DNA of 33,757 nt, taken from contig JAOPWD010000125.1 of assembly GCA_025965875.1 (NCBI GenBank), positions 1 to 33,757 on the forward strand. The letters run 5' to 3'. Of the stretch, positions 6,512 through 12,987 are shown one piece after another; within the stretch, counting starts at the first letter, position 1, and each line of letters opens with the position of its first letter. Position numbers and translations under genes: made by a program. The DNA is from Pseudonocardiales bacterium. GTDB taxonomy: Bacteria; Actinomycetota; Actinomycetes; Mycobacteriales; Jatrophihabitantaceae. The notes beneath the pieces are model-generated. The model did no database searches. It was given only the letters and a program-made list of their open reading frames with translations, and was not told the origin of the DNA.

Positions 6512-7915
6512 TCAGGTCGCTCCCAGACCGCTGCGGCCCAACCGGGCGAAGCCGGCCCAGAGCAGCGCGGCTGCCTCGGCACCCTTGTAGAGCATGGAAA
6601 GGTTCACCTTCTCGTTCGGCGCATGGATCTGGTCGTCCGGCAGTCCGACGCCGAGGAACACCATGGGCGCGCCGAGCGCCTGCTGGATGGCAGCCTCGGG
6701 ACCGCTGCCGCCCTCACGGGTCGGCAGCACCGGCAATCCGGCGAACGCTTCGCTGATCGCGTCGGTGAGCGCGCGGTACGCGGGCGTGTCCAGCGGCACC
6801 AGACACGGCGCCACCCCGCCGCCCTCCCAGTCGATTTTCGCCTCGATTCCCTCGGGCGTGTGCTCGGCCACGAACGCGTCCACTGCCTTGATGATGTTCT
6901 GGGGCTGCTGGTTGGCCACGAGGCGGAAGGACAGCTTCACGAACGCGTCGCTGGGCACGATCGTCTTGCCGCCGGCGCCCTGGTAGCCGCCGCCGATGCC
7001 GTTGACCTCGGCGGTGGGGCGGGCGCCGATGCGCTCGAGGGTGGTGAAGCCGCGCTCGCCGTGCAGCGCCCGCGACTTGGCTACGCCCAGGAATTCGGCG
7101 TCGTCGACAGGCACCCTGGCGAACAGTTCGCGCTCGATACCGGTGAGCTCGAGGACGTCGTCGTAGAAACCCGGTACCTGCACCCGGCCGTGCTCGTCGT
7201 GCAACGCCGCGGCCAGCCTCGCGATCGCGGTGGCCGGGTTGGGAATCGCGCCGCCGAAGACGCCCGAGTGCAGGTCGAGGTCAGGGCCGTGGAACTCGAC
7301 TGTGCAGGACGCCATGCCACGCATGCCGGTGACCGTGCTGGGCTTGTCGGCAGCGATCATGCCGGTGTCGGTGATGACGACGACATCGCAGTCCAGACGA
7401 GTGCGCTGCGCGGCGAGCAGGGCCTCGAAGTTCGGTGAGCCGGACTCTTCCTCGCCCTCGATGAGGAACTTCAGCGAGACGGCCGGGGTGTCCCGTCCGG
7501 TCGCGGCGAGGTGTGCCCGCAGGCCGAGCAGGTGGAACAGCAGTTGGCCCTTGTCGTCGGACGCGCCCCGGGCGCGCAGCAGGTCCCCGTCGATGGTCGG
7601 ATCGAACGGATCGGTGTGCCACAGTTCGATCGGGTCGACGGGCTGCACGTCGTGGTGGCCGTAGACGAGCACGGTCGGCGCGTCGGCGTCGGCACTGGGC
7701 CACTCGGCGTACACCGCGGGCAGGCCCGCGGTGGGCCAGATCTCAACGGTCGGGAAGCCGACCTGGCGGGCGGCCGCGGCGAGCCAGTCGGCGCTGCGGC
7801 GCACGTCGTCGTGGCGCTCCGGCTGGGCGCTGATCCCAGGGATACGCAGCCAGCTGTCGAGATCGGCGAGCAGTTCGTGGCGGTGTTCATCAACGAAAGT
7901 ACGAACGTCAGTCAT
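6512..7915 (-). CDS. M20 family dipeptidase/peptidase
   Basis: This 467-residue cytosolic enzyme belongs to the M20 dinuclear zinc peptidases (carnosinase/PepV-type, cleaving small peptides). The first metal motif is GHHDVQP (about 86-92), the bridging aspartate is in RGASDDKGQ (about 116-124), and the catalytic and binding glutamates are in EGEEESGS (about 153-160). The final histidine is in DDQIHAPNE near the C-terminus. The lid/dimerisation insert lies between. ATG 7915 is the start of homology (MTDVRTFVDEHR). A longer frame upstream has no good ribosome-binding site. It is the first gene of the M20-M16-M16-nudC operon and is divergent from the cupredoxin gene. Together the three peptidases could finish protein turnover to amino acids. 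Confidence 0.9.
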   Translation of the reverse strand: MTDVRTFVDEHRHELLADLDSWLRIPGISAQPERHDDVRRSADWLAAAARQVGFPTVEIWPTAGLPAVYAEWPSADADAPTVLVYGHHDVQPVDPIELWHTDPFDPTIDGDLLRARGASDDKGQLLFHLLGLRAHLAATGRDTPAVSLKFLIEGEEESGSPNFEALLAAQRTRLDCDVVVITDTGMIAADKPSTVTGMRGMASCTVEFHGPDLDLHSGVFGGAIPNPATAIARLAAALHDEHGRVQVPGFYDDVLELTGIERELFARVPVDDAEFLGVAKSRALHGERGFTTLERIGARPTAEVNGIGGGYQGAGGKTIVPSDAFVKLSFRLVANQQPQNIIKAVDAFVAEHTPEGIEAKIDWEGGGVAPCLVPLDTPAYRALTDAISEAFAGLPVLPTREGGSGPEAAIQQALGAPMVFLGVGLPDDQIHAPNEKVNLSMLYKGAEAAALLWAGFARLGRSGLGAT

Positions 7916-7980
7916 GCCCGCGACGCTAGCGGCTGGTGCGCGGGGGCTTGTCCCGGGGAGTCGCATGTCCCGCTATTTCC

Positions 7981-8010
7981 GCGGATGGCCACGAATGTCC
8001 ACGAACGTCC
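7981..8010. repeat. Three tandem 10-bp direct repeats in the divergent intergenic region
   Basis: The units acgaatgtcc (7991-8000) and acgaacgtcc (8001-8010) differ at one base. The preceding 7981-7990 matches at 7 of 10. They sit in the gap between the M20 gene and the cupredoxin gene, about 100 bases before the cupredoxin start, where a regulator could bind one helical face. No clear promoter hexamers were assigned near them. Confidence 0.5.
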
Positions 8011-8105
8011 CGCGCCGTCCTGTTCTGTCGCCGTTAACTGTTGTACTCGGAGCCCTTCCAGGGACCCAGTCTTCGGACGGTCGAGGATGAGGGAAGGAGC
8101 CGGGC

Positions 8106-8477
8106 TTGACGTTTCCGAAGATCCTCTTGGGTGTCCCCCTCCTGGTCGCCGGCATGTATGTGCCCGCCTTTGGCAGCACGGTGCACAAGCCTGCGACCGG
8201 TGTGATCGGGATGACCCACGAGGGATATTCCAAGAAGGCCGTGACCATCCACTCCGGCCAGCGCCTGACGTTCGCGAACAACTCGCGCTTCATTCACATC
8301 GTCGGCGTGGGCAGCGGCGGCCATCTTGAGGTCCCGAAGACAGAGCCGGTGAGCAGTCGTCTGCTCATGGAGCAGAACGACACGTACACGACCGGCCAGT
8401 GGAATACCGCAGGCACGTACTACCTGACCTGCTCCGTCCACCCAGAAATGACCATCAAGGTCGTCGTCAAGAACTAG
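8106..8477 (+). CDS. Secreted cupredoxin (plastocyanin/amicyanin-like blue copper protein)
   Basis: The 123-residue product begins with a signal peptide (MTFPKILLGVPLLVAGMYVP, then AFGS) and continues as one cupredoxin domain. The type 1 copper ligands are visible: His64 in FIHIVG, and Cys109, His112 and Met115 in TCSVHPEM, with the C-x2-H-x2-M spacing seen in amicyanins. It probably acts outside the membrane in electron transfer or copper handling. The TTG start at 8106 is supported by GGAAGGAG at 8092-8099; there is no competing ATG at the signal peptide. Base composition looks somewhat less GC-rich than the peptidase genes next to it. It heads the forward block, with the 31-residue peptide 71 bases downstream and no strong terminator between them. 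Confidence 0.85.
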   Translation: MTFPKILLGVPLLVAGMYVPAFGSTVHKPATGVIGMTHEGYSKKAVTIHSGQRLTFANNSRFIHIVGVGSGGHLEVPKTEPVSSRLLMEQNDTYTTGQWNTAGTYYLTCSVHPEMTIKVVVKN

Positions 8478-8548
8478 CCGGCGACCCCCGGGATCAGCCC
8501 AGCCGGGTTGGCACACAACAGAAAACGAGTTCTCGGAGGGGGGTAACC

Positions 8549-8644
8549 ATGTCGGCTTTCATTAGCAGCGTCAAGCACGCTCGCTACGCAATGGGGTCAC
8601 TGACCGCGGTGCTGTTCGCAGCCTCCAGCGGCGCGGCCTTCTAG
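8549..8644 (+). CDS. Small hydrophobic peptide (31 aa), possible precursor or substrate
   Basis: This short gene encodes a peptide with a basic N-terminal half (MSAFISSVKHARYAMG) and a hydrophobic small-residue C-terminal half (SLTAVLFAASSGAAF). A GGAGGGGGG run at about 8535-8543 lies directly upstream of ATG 8549, which makes translation likely. The pattern fits one membrane segment with the N-terminus inside, or a bare signal sequence. There are no cysteines. The TAG stop is followed by 20 more in-frame sense codons of basic, non-hydrophobic character, so a truncated secreted protein cannot be excluded. It lies 80 bases before the adenylate-forming enzyme and two genes before the GxGD membrane protein, making it a candidate substrate of one or both. 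Confidence 0.55.
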   Translation: MSAFISSVKHARYAMGSLTAVLFAASSGAAF

Positions 8645-8724
8645 GCGGCCCAGGTTCCACCGGACCGGCGTCGTCGCAAGCCCGACGGCGCCGGTCGCGG
8701 GCACTGACACGAGACGGAGCAGAC

Positions 8725-10155
8725 ATGTTCGACACTGGGGTCCGGCAGTTCCGGATGGCGATGGGCATGGTGTGGGGCCGCCGACTCGACACCGCCAATC
8801 TGGCCAGGCTCGTCGAGGACGCTCTCGCCACCATCGCCGAGTTCGGCGAACCGGGAGCCGACGTGCGCGTGCTGCTCGACGGACCGCTCGCCGATCCGAA
8901 CGCACGGCAGGACTTCGCCAACCGCGGACTGCGCCGCACTGCGCGCCGGCTGGCTAGCCAATCACCTTTCTACGCAAGACGATTCGCGGCCGCCGACGTC
9001 ACGCCGGACACGATCGACGTCGAGGTGCTGCGCACCATCCCGGTCACCGTGAAGCGCGATCTCATCGAACGCCAACGAGATTTTCAGTGTGCGGACGTCG
9101 CGCCGTACCTCACCACGCGTACGACCGGGACGACCGGTCGTCCGGCCGAAATCTGGATCTCGCGCTACGAACTCGAACTGTGGTCCGGCCTCAGTGCGCT
9201 GACGGGTGTGCTGCGCGACGAGATCCGGCCTGGTGACGTCATGCAGATCAACCACAGCTCACGCGCGACCGCCTCTGTCCACCTGAGCGCAGCAGTCTGT
9301 CGCCTGGTCGGCACCGGGTGCCGAGTGCTCGGCGTCGTCCCCCCGGACGAGGCCCTCGACAGTCTGTGCGACGGCAGGGCGACCCTGCTCGCGACCAGCC
9401 CCAGCTACCTGGGCGAACTCGTGGTGGCCGCGCGGCGACGCGGCATGGGTCCATCGGACTTCGCGCTACGGCGCATCGACGCCGGCGGGGAGGTGCTGTC
9501 GCCGAGCCTCAAGGCGGCCGCCGTCGAGACTTTCGGTGCCGCACGCGTCAACGACGCGTTCGCCATGACCGAGGTAATCCCCGTCTCTGCCACGACTTGC
9601 ACGCAAGGTCACCTGCACCACGACCTCAACATGGGGCTGGTCGAACTGCTGGACCTCGACACCGGCGAGCCCGCCGAGCCCGGTGCCCTCAGCACAGTCG
9701 TGATCACGCCCTACGCCCCGTACCGGGAGTGCATGCCGGTCTTTCGGTACGACACGCGAGACGTCGTCCGCAAACTCGATGACGAGCCACTCACCTGCGA
9801 GATCGCCGGGCTGCCGGCCACGAGTGCGATCGTGGGTAAGGCCGACCAGATCCTGCGGCTCGGCACGACCGTGATCACGCCTCGAGCACTTGTTCAAGCG
9901 GTTGAGGCCTTGCCGACACAACCCTGGCCGGCCCGCTTCCACGCGAGCATCAGCGACGGCCGCGTGCTGCTGACCCTGCCCGCCGCTGCCGTCGCCGGCC
10001 TCGGTGAGGCGGCCGCACGCCAGCACCTGCTCGAGCACGGTCTGGACGTGGATCTTGAATTGGTGGGCGATGCCCAGGGCAAATCGTTGCGTCCCCTGCG
10101 CAGTGACCTGCATGAAACGACGTTTCTCGCCCGCCCGGCGCTAATCGGAGAATGA
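8725..10155 (+). CDS. PaaK-like adenylate-forming enzyme of unknown substrate
   Basis: The 476-residue protein belongs to the phenylacetate-CoA ligase/F390-synthetase-like branch of AMP-forming enzymes. Motifs in order are the phosphate-binding TTGTTGRP (133-140), MTE (281-283), the ribose-binding RYDTRD (341-346), the hinge-like GKADQILRLG (371-380) and a C-terminal GK (452-453) in the place of the catalytic lysine. It should activate a carboxylate as an acyl-adenylate. No carrier domain is attached, and no thioesterase, oxygenase or CoA-catabolic genes lie nearby, so aromatic degradation is unlikely. An extra N-terminal region of about 70 residues precedes the core. The start ATG 8725 has GGAG upstream. 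It ends 1 base before the membrane protein, so the two are co-translated. Confidence 0.8.
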   Translation: MFDTGVRQFRMAMGMVWGRRLDTANLARLVEDALATIAEFGEPGADVRVLLDGPLADPNARQDFANRGLRRTARRLASQSPFYARRFAAADVTPDTIDVEVLRTIPVTVKRDLIERQRDFQCADVAPYLTTRTTGTTGRPAEIWISRYELELWSGLSALTGVLRDEIRPGDVMQINHSSRATASVHLSAAVCRLVGTGCRVLGVVPPDEALDSLCDGRATLLATSPSYLGELVVAARRRGMGPSDFALRRIDAGGEVLSPSLKAAAVETFGAARVNDAFAMTEVIPVSATTCTQGHLHHDLNMGLVELLDLDTGEPAEPGALSTVVITPYAPYRECMPVFRYDTRDVVRKLDDEPLTCEIAGLPATSAIVGKADQILRLGTTVITPRALVQAVEALPTQPWPARFHASISDGRVLLTLPAAAVAGLGEAAARQHLLEHGLDVDLELVGDAQGKSLRPLRSDLHETTFLARPALIGE

Positions 10156-10156
10156 C

Positions 10157-11113
10157 ATGCTGCTGCAGGACTCCCTGGTATTCCCCACGATTTTCGAGCT
10201 GATCCTCGCGGTCTCTGCCTCGGTGCTGACGAGCCTGCTGGCCTTGGCGTACCTACGGCGGATACGCCTGGAGCGGCCGGCGATCGGCACGTTCAACGGC
10301 CGCGACATCGCGACCCTGTTCGTGTTCATCGTGGGGCTGCCGCTGCTCTATATCGTCCTGCCGCAGTGGCTCCTCACCACGTTCCTGACCCTGACATTCG
10401 TCGCCGCGGTCTCGATCGGCTACCGGCCGCTGCTGAACCCGACCCGACTCTGGCCGGCCATCGGCTTATTGGTCGGGGTGAATTTCTGGCTCGCCCGTAC
10501 GCAGCTCGGCACCGTGCTCGGCTGGCAGGTGTACTGGATCGAAAACGGTGTGCTCGTCATCCTCGCCGCGGTAGCCGTGGCCAACCTCTACGTGCAAGGC
10601 GGCATGCGACTCAAGCACGTCGCGTGGTTCGCCCTGATCCTCGCGGTCTACGACGCGATCTTCACCCTGAAGTGGCCGGTCACGAACAGACTGGCCGAGC
10701 GATTCCTGGGCTACCCGCTGAACCCCTCGGTCGGCTTTCGGATGGGTATCTACAACGCCAGCCTCGGGCTGGGTGATCTGCTGGTCTACGCCCTGTTCCT
10801 GATCGCCGCATACAAGGCCTACGGCCGACTCGCCGCTCGAATCTCGATGGTGATCATCGTGACCTTCGGTGCCGTCGTACCGAGCCTGGCGCCACTGCTG
10901 TTCCGCGAACTCATCGACGCTCGCACGGACCTGATCGTGCCCGCGCAGTCGGCGTTCGGGCCGATCGCCTTCCTGTGCTACCTGTGGCTGAAACGCAGGT
11001 TCGGGCCCGAGCGCACCACGAGGGAGTTCCTCGCCAGCGAGGACGTACCGCAGTCGACGCCCGCCGCGGCGCTCACTCCACCGGTTGCGGTGCCCGAACC
11101 CGCCTCGGCCTGA
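10157..11113 (+). CDS. Nine-helix membrane protein with presenilin-type YD/GLGD motifs
   Basis: The 318-residue protein has about nine hydrophobic segments, near 11-33, 51-68, 71-88, 98-112, 127-146, 152-170, 203-220, 228-248 and 258-278. Helix 6 contains AVYDAIF (Tyr165-Asp166) and helix 7 contains SLGLGDLLV (Gly204-Asp207). Helix 9 begins VPAQSAF, in the place of the PAL motif. This is the arrangement of presenilin/signal-peptide-peptidase GxGD aspartyl proteases, including the long loop between helices 6 and 7. The predicted role is cleavage of membrane-embedded peptides by Asp166 and Asp207. This is my motif reading, not a database hit, and PAQ instead of PAL is a deviation. The C-terminal 40 residues are Pro/Ala-rich and cytosolic-looking. 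GGAGAATGAC precedes the ATG, 1 base after the adenylate enzyme stop. Confidence 0.65.
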   Translation: MLLQDSLVFPTIFELILAVSASVLTSLLALAYLRRIRLERPAIGTFNGRDIATLFVFIVGLPLLYIVLPQWLLTTFLTLTFVAAVSIGYRPLLNPTRLWPAIGLLVGVNFWLARTQLGTVLGWQVYWIENGVLVILAAVAVANLYVQGGMRLKHVAWFALILAVYDAIFTLKWPVTNRLAERFLGYPLNPSVGFRMGIYNASLGLGDLLVYALFLIAAYKAYGRLAARISMVIIVTFGAVVPSLAPLLFRELIDARTDLIVPAQSAFGPIAFLCYLWLKRRFGPERTTREFLASEDVPQSTPAAALTPPVAVPEPASA

Positions 11114-11145
11114 ACTGCGGGCGATACGGCGCCATTGCGACGATC

Positions 11146-11175
11146 TTGTCCGGTTTGTGTCCTGCGCAATAGGGT
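11146..11175 (+). promoter_or_regulatory. Candidate sigma-A-type promoter for the NB-ARC regulator
   Basis: TTGTCC (11146-11151) and TAGGGT (11170-11175) are separated by 18 bases. Transcription would start near 11182, about 75 bases before the regulator start at GTG 11257. The upstream membrane-protein gene ends at 11113, so the regulator may have its own promoter as well as read-through. Confidence 0.4.
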
Positions 11176-11256
11176 ACTGACAGCGACGCACGACATGCCG
11201 AGCCGCATACCGGCTCCGCTCGGTCCGCCCGTCCCGTGTGCGGAGGGAGGCACGAC

Positions 11257-12978
11257 GTGGTGGACGACCACACCTCACCTTCGGGCCCCGATCCCGCTCG
11301 CGTGCGAAGTCTCGACGATCTTGCTCGGGAACTCGGCCTGCTCCGCTCGCGGGCCGCGCGGGGCACCCGGTCAGCCAGGGTCAGCCTCGAAGAGCTGGCC
11401 GCCCGGGTGGGCGAGCCGAGATCGACCATTCACGCCTACATCAGCGGCAAGCGACTGGCGCCGACGCAGATCCTGGATCGAATAGTCATCGCGCTGGGCA
11501 CTACGTCCGCTGAGCAACGCGAGTGGGCAGAGGCTTGGTACCGCGTCGACGCCCATCGCGACGCTGCCCACCGGGTCGCCGACCGAGGTCCGGCCCGCGA
11601 GTCGGTGCCGCGTCAACTGCCGTCGACGGTCGACACCTTCATCGGCCGAAGCGAGCAGATTCACCAGCTCGACGAGATGCTGTCCCGTCGACAGTCCGGG
11701 GCGATCGCGGCCATTTCCGGGACGGCGGGCGTCGGCAAGACGGCGTTGGCGCTGCATTGGGCGCAGACCAGGAGCCAACGATTTCCCGACGGCCAGCTCT
11801 ACCTCGACCTGCGCGGCTTCGATCCGGTTCGGCCGATTCAGCCCGGCCAGGCGCTGGCCCGGCTGCTTCGCGTCCTCGGGGTCCGGGGCGAGGACGTCCC
11901 GCGTGAGACTGATGAACGTGCCGCGCTGTACCGGTCGCTGCTCTCCGGTCGGCGGATGCTGATCGTCCTCGACAACTCCCGCGACACCGAACATCTCCGT
12001 TCGCTGCTGCCCGGCACGCCGTCGTGCATGGTGTTGGCGACGAGCAGGGACAGCCTGACCGGGCTGATCGTGCGGCATGGCGCCCGTCGCATCGACCTCG
12101 ACGCCCTGCAGCTCGCCGACGCGACCGAGTTGCTCCGTGCGCTGATCGCCGCACAGTTGCCGGTCGCCGTCCTCGACCTGACCGAGCCCGATCTCGCGGC
12201 GCTGGCCGAGCAGTGCGCCCGGATTCCGCTCGCGCTGCGCATCGCGGCCGAACTCGCGGTCGCCCGGTCCGGTGCTCCGTTGGGCGAGCTGGTCGACGAG
12301 CTTGCCGCCGGACACCACGAGCTGGACCTACTGGGCGCAGGTGACGACCCGCGGACCGCGCTGCGGGCGGTGCTGTCCTGGTCCTATCAATGGTTGGCCG
12401 CCCCGACAGCGCGAGCGTTCCGGCTCATCGGCCTGCACCCGGGCATCGACCTGACAGCCGAGGCTCTGGCCGCGCTCACCGACACCGGGATGCCCGAGGC
12501 GCACCGCACGCTCGGCCAGCTGACCCGGGCGCACTTGCTGCAGCAGAGCCGACCAGGCCGCTACAGCACGAACAGCCTGCTGCGTTCCTACGCCGCGGAA
12601 CTCGCGCTGGCGGTGGACAACGGGTCAGAGCGCCGGGCGGCGCTGAACCGGCTGTTCGAGCACTACCTGCACACGGCCGCGGAGGCGATGGATCTGCTGC
12701 TCGTCGCCCACGGTCCGACCCGTGCTGACCTCGGCGACGCGAGCGAACGGTCGATCCCGATCACCGACCCGGTGTCCGCGCGTCGCTGGCTCGACGCCGA
12801 ACGCGTCAACCTCGTCCCGGTCGCGGAGCGGGCCAGCCGGCCGGGCGGGCCGCGGCAAACCGCCCGCCTCGCGCAGGCAGTGGCCGCCTACCTCGATCAC
12901 GGCGGACAGCACGCTGACTCGCTCGTCGTCGGTCTGCCCGATCCGCTGGGCGTGCGGGCCCGGCTGGTCGGGTGCTGA
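11257..12978 (+). CDS. XRE-HTH/NB-ARC (STAND) regulator, C-terminal TPR region missing
   Basis: The 573-residue product starts with a Cro/CI-type helix-turn-helix (about 20-80, VSLEELAARVGEPRSTIHAY...SGKRLAP). An NB-ARC ATPase follows, with Walker A GTAGVGKT (155-162), Walker B MLIVLDN, a sensor-like LATSRD and PLALRIAAEL. This is the architecture of AfsR-like STAND regulators, where ATP-driven switching controls DNA binding. These normally end in TPR repeats that sense a ligand. Here the chain stops soon after AYLDHGGQHADSL, where the first TPR would begin, with a tail GLPDPLGVRARLVGC that does not look like TPR. The stop lies only 9 bases from the end of convergent adnB, so the 3' part may have been lost by deletion. 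GTG 11257 is chosen for GGAGGGAGG at 11242-11250. It may control the 8106-11113 block. Confidence 0.8.
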   Translation: MVDDHTSPSGPDPARVRSLDDLARELGLLRSRAARGTRSARVSLEELAARVGEPRSTIHAYISGKRLAPTQILDRIVIALGTTSAEQREWAEAWYRVDAHRDAAHRVADRGPARESVPRQLPSTVDTFIGRSEQIHQLDEMLSRRQSGAIAAISGTAGVGKTALALHWAQTRSQRFPDGQLYLDLRGFDPVRPIQPGQALARLLRVLGVRGEDVPRETDERAALYRSLLSGRRMLIVLDNSRDTEHLRSLLPGTPSCMVLATSRDSLTGLIVRHGARRIDLDALQLADATELLRALIAAQLPVAVLDLTEPDLAALAEQCARIPLALRIAAELAVARSGAPLGELVDELAAGHHELDLLGAGDDPRTALRAVLSWSYQWLAAPTARAFRLIGLHPGIDLTAEALAALTDTGMPEAHRTLGQLTRAHLLQQSRPGRYSTNSLLRSYAAELALAVDNGSERRAALNRLFEHYLHTAAEAMDLLLVAHGPTRADLGDASERSIPITDPVSARRWLDAERVNLVPVAERASRPGGPRQTARLAQAVAAYLDHGGQHADSLVVGLPDPLGVRARLVGC

Positions 12979-12987
12979 TCGGTCCTG

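Noticed and set aside
8725-10155. Phenylacetate catabolism gene
   Set aside because: No paa oxygenase, hydratase or thiolase genes are present, and the gene is coupled to a membrane protein instead.
10157-11113. GxGD protein as a type IV prepilin peptidase
   Set aside because: Prepilin peptidases are shorter, have different spacing of the aspartates and usually an N-terminal cysteine domain; no pilin genes are near. The nine-helix YD/GLGD/PA layout fits presenilin better.
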